Notes: generated by a model not told the origin, from the sequence alone. A stretch of 33,547 bases of DNA from Scybalousia_A sp045221575 (GCA_045221575.1 JBGUWU010000009.1:1-33547), one strand, 5' to 3'; positions 1 through 7,767 are shown, numbered from the stretch's first letter. Numbers and translations are program-made.

Positions 1-135
1 AAAAAGATCAACTCTTTTTTCACAAAGACTTGGTTTTTATAAACAAAAACGGCGTTTTCGTATTTAAAAAGCTCGTTTTTGAACAAGGAATGCCTTATCT
101 CCTTTTAGAAAAACTTGATTTCTAAGAGGCAGTTT
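1..135. repeat. Array of 21-bp phased A-tract/core/T-tract units, cores all different
   Basis: Six or so units follow each other: a run of A, a six-base core, a run of T. The cores begin at about 7 (ATCAAC), 28 (ACTTGG), 49 (ACGGCG), 70 (AGCTCG), 90 (ATGCCT) and 113 (ACTTGA), so the first four are spaced exactly 21 bp and the rest 20-23 bp. Several units are short inverted repeats, for example AAAAC-ggc-GTTTT. The flanking A/T tracts are conserved while the cores are not, which differs from an ordinary tandem repeat. The array continues to the left edge and may extend beyond it. The rest of the leader (136-284) is AT-rich and shows no gene. Confidence 0.7.
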
Positions 136-240
136 TTTATTACCATAATCAAAACTTTAATTTTTACAATAAATCAACCCTATTCTTTTTACCAACAGAC
201 GTTTATTCTATAAAAGAATTAGTGATGAGAAATTACATCT

Positions 241-268
241 AATTAGAAATTAGGAATTAGAAATTAGA
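241..268. repeat. ATTAGAA-type short tandem repeat
   Basis: Three to four consecutive copies of an AATTAGAA/ATTAGGA word stand directly upstream of the promoter for the first gene. The same word recurs at 6517-6548 and 6585-6611. Short ATTAG-type repeats like this are common between genes of AT-rich Bacteroidota; I see no coding potential and no known function. Confidence 0.6.
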
Positions 269-287
269 AAATATTGAAAAATTTTTG

Positions 288-295
288 TATTTTTG
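288..295 (+). promoter_or_regulatory. Bacteroidota -7 element (TAnnTTTG) for the T9SS protein gene
   Basis: TATTTTTG matches the Bacteroidota primary-sigma -7 consensus TAnnTTTG and lies 22 nt before the ATG at 318. No clear TTTG -33 box is seen at the usual 19-22 nt spacing; the repeat word TTAG at 264 occupies that place. This promoter supports 318 as the start rather than the in-frame TTG at 285, which would overlap the promoter. Confidence 0.6.
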
Positions 296-317
296 CACGG
301 AACAAAATAAAAAGACT

Positions 318-2048
318 ATGAGAAAGGTTGTGTTTATTTTATTACTTATGTTTAGTCTTAGACTTATGGCTCAGATGGAGTGCGAAGTGCAGATAACACC
401 TAATGATACTACATTTTATACTAATAATGACACAACAATAACCTTATCATTAAGTGAAGAGGGGACAATTCAGCCTTATCTTATATCTTGGCAGACCAAT
501 GGAGAGAATACCTTAAACACTTCAGATTCTTTGCACCCTACTTTGTTAATTCATCAATCTTCTACTGCTATTGTAGAAGTAGATGCTACCTTTTTAGGTG
601 GAGAGAACTTAGTACCTAATGGAGATTTTGAGTTAGGTAATACAGGTTTTTATTCCGCTTTACAATATGTTGGAACAACAGGAAATAGAGCTCTGTGGAA
701 TGAAGGTACTTATGCGGTGGGAACCAATCCTCATAATTATCATGAATCTTGGATAAACGCTACTCATGACGGAAAAATGCTTATAGCAAATGGTGCAACT
801 GACCCTGGAAGAATAGTATATCAAACTACTATAAATGTAAGCCCTTATACTGATTATGTGGTTAAATTTCAAGGTGCTAACGCAGATAATGGAGCAACAA
901 GTGCTAATGTTGCAAGGTTTCAGTTCTCTATTGATGGACAGATGGTAGGAGATATATTCTCACTTTCTCAAACTGTGTTTGAATGGCATGAATATTATCA
1001 AATTTGGACAAGCGGTGCAAACACTACTGCTACTATAACGATAGTTAATCAAAATATTACCGGAGGAGGTAATGATTTTGCTATAGATAATGTGGAGGTA
1101 AGAGAACTGTGTAATGCTTACGATATGATAACTATCAATTCTATTGCAACTAATTATGATACTATAATAGAGAATATATGTGAAGGAGAAGTGTATGAGT
1201 TTAGAGGTATAACGTTTGATGCATCTGTTGTCTATAATGATACAATAATGGAAGAAAACACTTGCAATATTACTACATTGATACTTACTGTTAATCCATT
1301 AAACATAAAGACAATAAAAGACAGTATTTGTAGAGGCGAAAAATTAGTGTTTTATGATCAACTTCTAACAACTCCAGGTACATATACATATATAAAACAT
1401 AATGATAATGAATGTGATAGTTTGATAACGTTAAATCTTACTGTTTTAGCAACCTTTGTGGATACTGTGATTGCAGAGATATGTGAGGGCGAAGTTTATA
1501 AGGATAATAATTTTAGTGAAAATAAGAGTGGATTATATACCAAAGAGTATCTCTCTGCTGACGGTTGTCCAAGTTCTGTTACATTAGACTTAACTGTTAA
1601 TCCTGCATATCATATAGAATATAAAGAAATATCTACAACGGAAGAACCATACACAGAACATGGTTTTTATGCAGAACAGACAGGAACATACGTTCAAGAA
1701 CTGCAAACAGTTAAAGGTTGTGATAGTATTCTCACATTATATTATAAAGTAGATAGGCCTTTGATAATATATACCGAGAACGCTTTTATGCCTATGAATG
1801 ATAATGAACAGATAAACAGATTTAGGATTATCCCGAATAGTGAAGATGTTCAAATATATAGGTTTCAAATCTTTGATAGGTGGGGAACGCTTATGTATGA
1901 GAGTGATGATATAACAGAAGGTTGGGACGGTAAGTATAAGAATCAATTTTGTCCTCAAGGTGTTTATGTTTATCATTTGTTATATTACTCTAAGTTTGAC
2001 CCTACATACGTCAAAGATTATACAGGAGAGTTTATGTTGATTTATTAA
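318..2048 (+). CDS. T9SS type B exported repeat protein (CHU_C C-terminus)
   Basis: This is an exported, probably cell-surface protein of 576 residues from the ATG at 318. Residues 1-19 form a signal peptide ending LMAQ. Residues about 96-263 look like a carbohydrate-binding or jelly-roll module, starting NLVPNGDFE and ending AIDNVEV. From about 285 to 478 there are three to four degenerate repeats of roughly 65 residues, each starting with a CEGE or CRGE motif and ending with a Cys plus a LTVNP-like strand; this pattern is typical of Bacteroidota adhesins. The last 95 residues (FDRWGTLMYES, GWDGKYKN, CPQGVYVYHL) match the CHU_C domain (TIGR04131) that directs type IX secretion. No enzyme motif is visible. 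The next gene starts nine bases after the stop, so co-transcription with the metallopeptidase is likely. The ligand is unknown. Confidence 0.8.
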   Translation: MRKVVFILLLMFSLRLMAQMECEVQITPNDTTFYTNNDTTITLSLSEEGTIQPYLISWQTNGENTLNTSDSLHPTLLIHQSSTAIVEVDATFLGGENLVPNGDFELGNTGFYSALQYVGTTGNRALWNEGTYAVGTNPHNYHESWINATHDGKMLIANGATDPGRIVYQTTINVSPYTDYVVKFQGANADNGATSANVARFQFSIDGQMVGDIFSLSQTVFEWHEYYQIWTSGANTTATITIVNQNITGGGNDFAIDNVEVRELCNAYDMITINSIATNYDTIIENICEGEVYEFRGITFDASVVYNDTIMEENTCNITTLILTVNPLNIKTIKDSICRGEKLVFYDQLLTTPGTYTYIKHNDNECDSLITLNLTVLATFVDTVIAEICEGEVYKDNNFSENKSGLYTKEYLSADGCPSSVTLDLTVNPAYHIEYKEISTTEEPYTEHGFYAEQTGTYVQELQTVKGCDSILTLYYKVDRPLIIYTENAFMPMNDNEQINRFRIIPNSEDVQIYRFQIFDRWGTLMYESDDITEGWDGKYKNQFCPQGVYVYHLLYYSKFDPTYVKDYTGEFMLIY

Positions 2049-2057
2049 TAAAAAAAG

Positions 2058-4334
2058 ATGAAAAAGATATTATTTCTATTAAGTTTCTTTGCATTGTCTG
2101 TCAGTGCTATGGCTCAGGTAGATGTGTTGCATTATGATATTAATCTTAATGTAGATAATCAGATAAGTAAGCATCATATAGGTTATACCGATATAAAGAT
2201 GTTAGCTTTGGAGAATGGTAATATGGTGGCTTTGATGCTGAAGAATCATAATGTAGATTCTATTGTTAATATGAATAATGGCAGTCTTATTATGTATGAT
2301 TATGATAATCTAAATCTTAATCTAAACCTTAGTTATACAGCAGGCGATACATTGAATATTAGAATATATTATAATGGTGGGCAAGTAGTAGAACGATGGG
2401 GAGGAATACATTATGATGCTAACCTAATATATACTATAGGAGTAGCTTTTGAAGATTATCCTCATTCATACGCTCGTAGTTGGTTTCCTGTTAAAGAAGT
2501 TTTTGATGACAAAGCAACATATAATCTGAATATATCTGTGTCTAATGATAGACAGGCAAGATGTACAGGAATGTTAGATAGTCTTACAAATGCAAGTGAT
2601 TTTACTACATATTATTATTCAGTTAGTCAAGAGATAGCACCTTATTTAGTATCTATGACTATAGCAGATTTTTATGAATATAGTTCAACAATACATTCTG
2701 TTTATGGTGATATTCCACTTACTGTTCATTATCTAAACCCATCAACAAGTAATATTATAGAAGAGATGTTTGATAGGGTGCCTTTGGCTTTTGACACATT
2801 AGAAAAAAGTTTTGGCAGGTTTGCCTTTAATAGAGTAGGTTATTGCGTTACTCCTATAGGTAGTATGGAACATGTAGATAATATCTCTTTATCTTCTGGA
2901 GCAGTAACAGGAGAAATAAACGGTATGTCTAATGTTATTCATGAATTAGCACACTCTTGGTTTGGTAATAATATAACATGTAAGACAGCAAGAGATATGT
3001 GGATCAATGAAGGTTGGACAAGCTTTACTACACGCCTTTCTTTATCTAAGATATATGGAGAACAAACAGCAAGAGATTTTTTTAGAGCAAAGCATGAACA
3101 AGTACTTACAGATGTGGTAAGAACAGAAGGTTACTTCCCTATAGCAGAACCAGACAGCACTCAGACTTATAGTTCTACTGTATATGATAAAGGTGCTGAG
3201 GTTACATTGTCTTTAAAAGAATATATTGGTGATGAAGACTTCTTTGCAGCAGTAAGAGCTATGATAGATAGTTTTCATTTCTCTAACCTTACAAGTGAGA
3301 TGTTAAGAGATTATCTTTCTGAACGTACGGGCATAGACTTAACGTCTTTCTTTGATTGTATGGTATTCTCTGCTTCTACTCCTCATTATGAGATAACACA
3401 TAAGGAGTTTTTGGGTAGAGATGCTATAATAACTATAAAGCAAAGAGCTTATCCAGATAGTACTAAAACAATAGCAACTTCACGTATTCCTGTTACTTTC
3501 TTTGATGATGAATACCATAGTATAAAAGATTATGTAGTTTTTAATGGTAGTGAAGCAACGTTGCATATTGATAATCTGCCTTTTGAACCTACTAATGCTA
3601 TGATAGATTATGATGAAGAGTTTATGGATCTTACTACTGACTATGCTCAAATGATTAAAACATCTGACACTACTTATATTTTCCCTAATACTTATTTTAG
3701 ACTAAAGACAGACAATATAAATGATAGTAGTTTAGTTAGAGCAACATTGCATTGGATAGGACAAGAAGAACAACAATTGCCTCAGGGAGTTAATCGTTTA
3801 TCTAATCAACACTATTGGACTATTGAAGGATTGAATATGAATAGTGAGAATATGCACGGATTATTTAGATATGAGGTTGCAAGTTATTCTTCTGCTTTTG
3901 ACACTACCTTAGCACAAGAATATACTCAAAGAGATTCCTTGATACTACTATACAGAAGAGATAAAAACTCTGCTTGGACACATATTCCTTGCTCACCTAT
4001 AACAAGTAATAAAGGATATATGAAGACTAATTTTTTGTTTGAAGGAGAATATACTATGGCTATGGGAGATATTAACGCAGTAGGATTGAATGATATTAAC
4101 ACTAATCCTGTAAAAGTATATCCTAATCCAACTAATAATATATGTAATGTGGAATGTAAATACTCAACAGATGCTATACTATATAATATAGATGGAAAAC
4201 TATTAAAACAATATAAATTAAAAAAAGGTGCAAATAGTTTAAATCTTTCTGAGTTTAAAGATAAAACCTTTATAATCAAGTTGTATAATAAAAAAACAGA
4301 TAGTTATTCTTCTAAGATATTATTCAAGAAATAA
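2058..4334 (+). CDS. Secreted M1-family (gluzincin) metallopeptidase with T9SS type A sorting domain
   Basis: The 758-residue product has a signal peptide (MKKILFLLSFFALSVSAMAQ) and the M1 aminopeptidase core: a GSMEH motif at 268-272 in the position of the family's GxMEN, and the zinc site HELAH at 295-299 with the third ligand Glu318 in NEGW (HExxH-x18-E spacing). After a C-terminal beta-rich region, residues about 684-758 start VKVYPNPTNN and end in a Lys-rich strand, which is the classic T9SS type A sorting domain. It should therefore cleave peptides outside the outer membrane or on the surface. It follows the CHU_C protein by nine bases and lacks its own evident promoter. GSMEH instead of GxMEN suggests altered N-terminal amine recognition, so aminopeptidase versus other peptidase activity is unsure; the metal site appears intact. 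Confidence 0.85.
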   Translation: MKKILFLLSFFALSVSAMAQVDVLHYDINLNVDNQISKHHIGYTDIKMLALENGNMVALMLKNHNVDSIVNMNNGSLIMYDYDNLNLNLNLSYTAGDTLNIRIYYNGGQVVERWGGIHYDANLIYTIGVAFEDYPHSYARSWFPVKEVFDDKATYNLNISVSNDRQARCTGMLDSLTNASDFTTYYYSVSQEIAPYLVSMTIADFYEYSSTIHSVYGDIPLTVHYLNPSTSNIIEEMFDRVPLAFDTLEKSFGRFAFNRVGYCVTPIGSMEHVDNISLSSGAVTGEINGMSNVIHELAHSWFGNNITCKTARDMWINEGWTSFTTRLSLSKIYGEQTARDFFRAKHEQVLTDVVRTEGYFPIAEPDSTQTYSSTVYDKGAEVTLSLKEYIGDEDFFAAVRAMIDSFHFSNLTSEMLRDYLSERTGIDLTSFFDCMVFSASTPHYEITHKEFLGRDAIITIKQRAYPDSTKTIATSRIPVTFFDDEYHSIKDYVVFNGSEATLHIDNLPFEPTNAMIDYDEEFMDLTTDYAQMIKTSDTTYIFPNTYFRLKTDNINDSSLVRATLHWIGQEEQQLPQGVNRLSNQHYWTIEGLNMNSENMHGLFRYEVASYSSAFDTTLAQEYTQRDSLILLYRRDKNSAWTHIPCSPITSNKGYMKTNFLFEGEYTMAMGDINAVGLNDINTNPVKVYPNPTNNICNVECKYSTDAILYNIDGKLLKQYKLKKGANSLNLSEFKDKTFIIKLYNKKTDSYSSKILFKK

Positions 4335-4350
4335 AAAAAATCAAAAAAAA

Positions 4351-4399
4351 GTTTAGAAATCTATTTACCTTTTACTATAAAAAATTGTTTATATATATA
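4351..4399 (+). promoter_or_regulatory. Probable ECF sigma promoter region, shared with the gene at 29067
   Basis: The 49 bases before the sigma-factor ATG align without gaps to 28954-29002, upstream of the CHU_C surface-protein gene. By direct count 36 of 49 positions agree, including ATTTACCTTT (4363-4372) and TTGTTTATATATATA (4385-4399), identical in both and 22 bp apart start to start. Here the -7-like word is TACCTTTT and lacks the final G of TAnnTTTG, so the housekeeping sigma may not read it well. If the conserved blocks are the -35 and -10 boxes, the sigma gene is probably autoregulated. The assignment to this sigma factor is inference. Confidence 0.5.
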
Positions 4400-4400
4400 G

Positions 4401-4961
4401 ATGAACAATGAAGATTTACTAAATATAGTATCACTTTGCAAGAAAGGTAATACAGAAGCTCAAAAAAAACTCTTTTACCTCTATAACAAACAAATGATGT
4501 TTGTCTGTAGGAGGTACTTATCCACTAATGAAGAATGCAATGATATACTAACAGACAGTTTTATACTTATTTTTCAATCACTTTCTTCATATAAGTTTAT
4601 CAATGAAAAGACTCTCTATTCATGGATTAGAACCATAGTAACTAACCAATGTATTAACTATGTTAAAAAGAAGCAGAGAGAGAGACAAATAGTAGATATA
4701 GAACAATATGAATTATTAGTAAATAAAATAGATGACAAGAAAGAAGAATATGAATATAGTCAAGAAGATTTGATGCAATGCTTAAATAATATACCTGAAA
4801 GGTTGAGACTTATATTTAATATGTATGTTATTGAAGAGTATTCTATTAAGGAAATAGCTATAAGATTGGAAACAACAGCAAATACAATTAAAACTTCACT
4901 GTCTCAAGCAAGGCTTATGTTAAAACAACAACTTGTTCAGATTAAAAATAAAACGTGTTAG
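4401..4961 (+). CDS. ECF-type RNA polymerase sigma factor
   Basis: The 186-residue protein has the two-domain layout of sigma-70 ECF factors. Residues about 20-95 are the region 2 helices, with an acidic EECNDILTDSF stretch and the SWIRTIVTNQCINYVKKK -10 recognition helix. Residues about 122-178 are region 4, with NIPERLRLIFNMYVIEEYS and a helix-turn-helix ending in TIKTSLSQARLMLK. It would direct RNA polymerase to a dedicated promoter set. The start at 4401 follows directly on the conserved TATATATATA block, giving a very short leader. The next gene begins six bases after the stop and encodes a membrane protein with anti-sigma-like layout, the usual partner arrangement. The target genes are not certain; the shared promoter motif suggests the 29067 gene. 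Confidence 0.9.
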   Translation: MNNEDLLNIVSLCKKGNTEAQKKLFYLYNKQMMFVCRRYLSTNEECNDILTDSFILIFQSLSSYKFINEKTLYSWIRTIVTNQCINYVKKKQRERQIVDIEQYELLVNKIDDKKEEYEYSQEDLMQCLNNIPERLRLIFNMYVIEEYSIKEIAIRLETTANTIKTSLSQARLMLKQQLVQIKNKTC

Positions 4962-4967
4962 GGAAGT

Positions 4968-5807
4968 ATGGATATAGATAAATTATTTAGAGATAATGTT
5001 TATGAAGGTCAATCACCTGTAGAAGATAACTTGTGGAGTAATATAGAAACTAAAATATCATCTACTCCGAGTAGTTCTACTTCTGCCCAAACAACAGGTG
5101 CAAAGTCTTTTGTTTCTCAAACATGGAATGCTATGTCAATAGGTGCTAAGGTTGTTACTTCTATTGTTAGTGTAGCCTTAATTTCTACTGTTGCTGTGCT
5201 GATAGTTAATAATATTGATAATACATCTTCTGATACAAATAATTCTAATAATGAGAATAATATAGTTCAAGTAATACAAGATACTACCGCTTCAACTACT
5301 ATAAATAACATAGATACAACTAATAAAAATACTAAAGAAAATAATGCCTCGGATATTAATTTTGAAACCAACGATGAAGAGGTGATGCCATATAATATAG
5401 ACGATGCTTATAGTCCTAATCCTCCATCTAAGATAGAGAATAATACAACTCCTTCTTCTAATGTTAATCCAAAGAAAACAGATAAGAAAAATGATATACC
5501 TAATAAGGTTGAGAATATATCTCATATAGAAGACACAAATAAAAAAGTAGATATAATGATACCTAATTATATTACTCCTAATGCTGACGGAATAAATGAT
5601 TGTTTTCTTATAAGGAATATAGATAAATATCCTGATAACACCTTAATAATAAAAGACAGAAAAGGTAAAGTAGTGTTTAAACAAAGTCATTATAATGGTT
5701 CATTCTGTGGAGAAAACTGCGTGGTAGGAACATATTTCTATATACTTAGTGTTAAGAATGGCTCATCGGTAAAACAATTTACAGGAGTTGTGGAGATACT
5801 AAGATAA
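4968..5807 (+). CDS. Putative anti-sigma factor with periplasmic CHU_C (T9SS type B-like) domain
   Basis: The 279-residue protein has three parts. Residues 1-55 are a cytosolic segment opening MDIDKLFRDN and containing PVEDNLWSNIE, which resembles the start of Bacteroidota anti-sigma factors encoded next to ECF genes. Residues 58-80 form one transmembrane helix. Residues 81-195 are a Asn/Thr/Asp-rich linker, and 197-279 form a CHU_C domain (NYITPNADGIND, GTYFYILSV, TGVVEILR) very like the C-terminus of the surface protein at 29067. There is no N-terminal signal peptide, so it should sit in the inner membrane with CHU_C in the periplasm instead of being exported by T9SS. It lies six bases behind the sigma gene. 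I infer an anti-sigma factor that senses something linked to T9SS; binding to the sigma factor is not shown by the sequence. An alternative is a membrane-anchored T9SS accessory protein. Confidence 0.65.
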   Translation: MDIDKLFRDNVYEGQSPVEDNLWSNIETKISSTPSSSTSAQTTGAKSFVSQTWNAMSIGAKVVTSIVSVALISTVAVLIVNNIDNTSSDTNNSNNENNIVQVIQDTTASTTINNIDTTNKNTKENNASDINFETNDEEVMPYNIDDAYSPNPPSKIENNTTPSSNVNPKKTDKKNDIPNKVENISHIEDTNKKVDIMIPNYITPNADGINDCFLIRNIDKYPDNTLIIKDRKGKVVFKQSHYNGSFCGENCVVGTYFYILSVKNGSSVKQFTGVVEILR

Positions 5808-5930
5808 AAGGATATTTCTATCTGTTTATTTATTAGTTATTTAATAAAATGTTTGTATTTTTTTTGTAAAATTAACGTACAACTAAAAAAATCTTATTAA
5901 TATTGCAAAAAATTTTTAGGTAATAGCGTT

Positions 5931-6518
5931 ATGAAAGATACAACAAAAAATACTACAACAAAGAAAACTACTACGAGTAAGACTATCGAGAAGAAAACCA
6001 CTAAAACTACGACTAAGAAAGCCTCTAAAACTACTACTAAGAAAATCACGACAAAGACTACTAAAAAATCTGAATCTGCTCCAAAAGTAGAAAAGAAAAG
6101 ACTTATTGTTTCATATAAGAATCTTCAAGAAAAGGATATGGAGTTGTTTAATACTACGTATGCAGAGGGCTTTATGGATTATATTCAAAGGGTAGAAAAA
6201 CCAGATGGTACTCCTATGTTTTTAGTTCCATTGGAGACTCAAGAGGCGTACTTGATGGTTAAAGTTGAGGTTAGAGTGGAAGAAAATATTGCTGAAGATG
6301 ACTTTGATAAAGATTATGATGACAAAGAAGAAGAGACAACATTAGATGATATAGAGAATGGTAAAAACAATCAAAACTTTAAGTTGATACATGGTGATTA
6401 TTCAACTGAAGATAGATTAGTAGAGGAACAAGCTAATAAGGATATGAGTGAGGAAGAAAGTATGCATATGGAAGATGTTGATGAGGTAGATGTTATAGAC
6501 CCAGACACAATCGATTAA
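5931..6518 (+). CDS. Hypothetical protein, Lys/Thr-rich basic N-terminus and acidic C-terminus
   Basis: The 195-residue protein has no signal peptide or membrane segment. Residues 1-56 consist almost only of Lys and Thr (TTKKTT-type words), resembling a histone H1-like tail. Residues about 57-122 form a compact domain beginning KRLIVSYKNLQ and containing YAEGFMDYIQRV and LMVKVEVRVEE; I recall similar uncharacterised proteins in Bacteroidales. The remaining 70 residues are strongly acidic. The opposite charges suggest binding to nucleic acid or an intramolecular clamp, but no function can be assigned. A weak -7 candidate, TAATATTG at 5898-5905, precedes it, and the hairpin at 6680 may end its transcript. 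Confidence 0.75.
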   Translation: MKDTTKNTTTKKTTTSKTIEKKTTKTTTKKASKTTTKKITTKTTKKSESAPKVEKKRLIVSYKNLQEKDMELFNTTYAEGFMDYIQRVEKPDGTPMFLVPLETQEAYLMVKVEVRVEENIAEDDFDKDYDDKEEETTLDDIENGKNNQNFKLIHGDYSTEDRLVEEQANKDMSEEESMHMEDVDEVDVIDPDTID

Positions 6519-6611
6519 TTAGAAATTAGTAATTAGAAATTAGAAATTGGGGTGGCTTTAAAGAAGACAGCCAAATTACTGTAAAAAATTAGTAATTAGA
6601 AATTAGAAGTT
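6517..6611. repeat. Two ATTAGAAATTAG blocks flanking a small hairpin
   Basis: Blocks at 6517-6548 and 6585-6611 are built from the same AATTAGAA/ATTAGTA words as 241-268. Between them, TGGCT (6553-6557) and AGCCA (6569-6573) can pair. The first block starts inside the stop codon of the preceding gene. The whole resembles a small degenerate intergenic repeat element; no gene is present. Confidence 0.55.
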
Positions 6612-6679
6612 AAAAGTTTGGATTAACGATTTAGAAGTAAAATTTAAAAGTTAGTAAAAGAAATTAATAAATTGTTGTT

Positions 6680-6710
6680 CGCCGTTTCAGTAAAATGATT
6701 CGGCGTTCTT
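6680..6710. terminator. Probable terminator between convergent genes
   Basis: CGCCG (6680-6684) pairs with CGGCG (6701-6705); an inner TCA/TGA pair adds to the stem, and a TTCTTTTTATTT stretch follows. It lies downstream of the Lys/Thr-rich gene and the convergent rluD-type gene. The T-run is interrupted, so efficiency is uncertain. Confidence 0.5.
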
Positions 6711-6730
6711 TTTATTTAATTACTAATTTT

Positions 6731-7738
6731 CTAATTCGTTTGAGTGTATTTTCTCCATCTATCTAATACGTTTGACATATCTTCTGGAAGATTGGAGGTA
6801 AAGAATACTTCTTTTTTTGTAGTAGGGTGAGTAAAACCAAGAGTAGTAGCATGCAAAGCTTGACGTGGTAGAATATCAAAACAGTTAAGTATAAACTGTT
6901 TATATTTAGAAAATGTAGTGCCTTTAAGTATTCTATATCCTCCGTATGTAGCATCGTTAAATAGAGGATGTCCTATGGAAGAAAGATGAACTCTTATCTG
7001 ATGGGTACGACCTGTTTCTAAGTTGCATTGAATAAGAGTGGTGTAACCAAATCGTTCTAATACTTTCCAATGAGTTATAGCACGCTTACCTATTTCACTG
7101 TCTTCGTATGTGGCCATACGTTTTCTGTCTTTAATATCTCTTGCAACGTTTTTATTTATAGTACCATAATCTTCTTTCATGTCTCCCCATATTAAAGCAG
7201 TGTAGGTTCGTTCTATAGTATGGTCGTAAAACTGTTTTGCAAGTAAGGTCTGTGCTGTTTCATTCTTAGCTATAACAAGTAATCCTGTAGTGTCTTTATC
7301 TATACGATGTACTAATAATGGGTGTGTATCTGTTTGGTTAGTATGTTGAAAATAGTATTCAAGAGCATTAACTAAAGTTTTATCATAGTTGCCGTAAGCA
7401 GGGTGAACTACCATACCCATAGGTTTATTAACTATTAATAAATCGGAATCTTCATACACTATATCAAGAGGAATATCTTGTGGTATTATTTCAATCTCTC
7501 TTGGTTCTGTTGTAAGAAAGACCTGTATAATATCATTAGGTTTAACCTTGTAATTCGGTTTAACAGGTTTGGAATTAACTTTAATACATTCTGCTTTTGC
7601 CGCCTGTTGTATCTTATTACGTGAAGCATTTTCTATTCTCACCATAAGGTATTTATCTATTCTCAATGGTGATTGACCTTTATCTACTACTACACGATAA
7701 TTCTCAAATAATTCTTCTGTGTTTATTTCGTTAGTCAT
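6731..7738 (-). CDS. rluD: RluA/RluD-family 23S rRNA pseudouridine synthase
   Basis: The 335-residue protein isomerises uridine to pseudouridine in RNA; members of this length with an S4 domain are usually RluD, acting on the helix 69 loop of 23S rRNA. The S4 RNA-binding domain covers about residues 24-75 (LRIDKYLMVRI). The catalytic domain begins near 92 (LDIVYEDSDLLIVNKPMGMVVHP) and carries the HRIDKDTTGLLVIAKN signature with catalytic Asp147. GRTHQIRVHLSSIGHPLFND further down is also family-typical. It is transcribed divergently from the DUF1015 gene across a 139-bp spacer that has a -7 element for each direction. The exact target uridines cannot be read from sequence. Confidence 0.92.
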   Translation of the reverse strand: MTNEINTEELFENYRVVVDKGQSPLRIDKYLMVRIENASRNKIQQAAKAECIKVNSKPVKPNYKVKPNDIIQVFLTTEPREIEIIPQDIPLDIVYEDSDLLIVNKPMGMVVHPAYGNYDKTLVNALEYYFQHTNQTDTHPLLVHRIDKDTTGLLVIAKNETAQTLLAKQFYDHTIERTYTALIWGDMKEDYGTINKNVARDIKDRKRMATYEDSEIGKRAITHWKVLERFGYTTLIQCNLETGRTHQIRVHLSSIGHPLFNDATYGGYRILKGTTFSKYKQFILNCFDILPRQALHATTLGFTHPTTKKEVFFTSNLPEDMSNVLDRWRKYTQTN

Positions 7739-7759
7739 TTAGTATTCGATATTAAAGTG

Positions 7760-7767
7760 CAAAAATA
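7760..7767 (-). promoter_or_regulatory. -7 element for the rluD gene
   Basis: Read on the minus strand this is TATTTTTG, a match to TAnnTTTG, 21 nt before the start codon. A TTTG -33 box at the usual spacing is not evident. Confidence 0.5.

Noticed and set aside
285..317. TTG start at 285 for the first gene
   Set aside because: It overlaps the -7 promoter element at 288-295; the ATG at 318 begins directly with a signal peptide.
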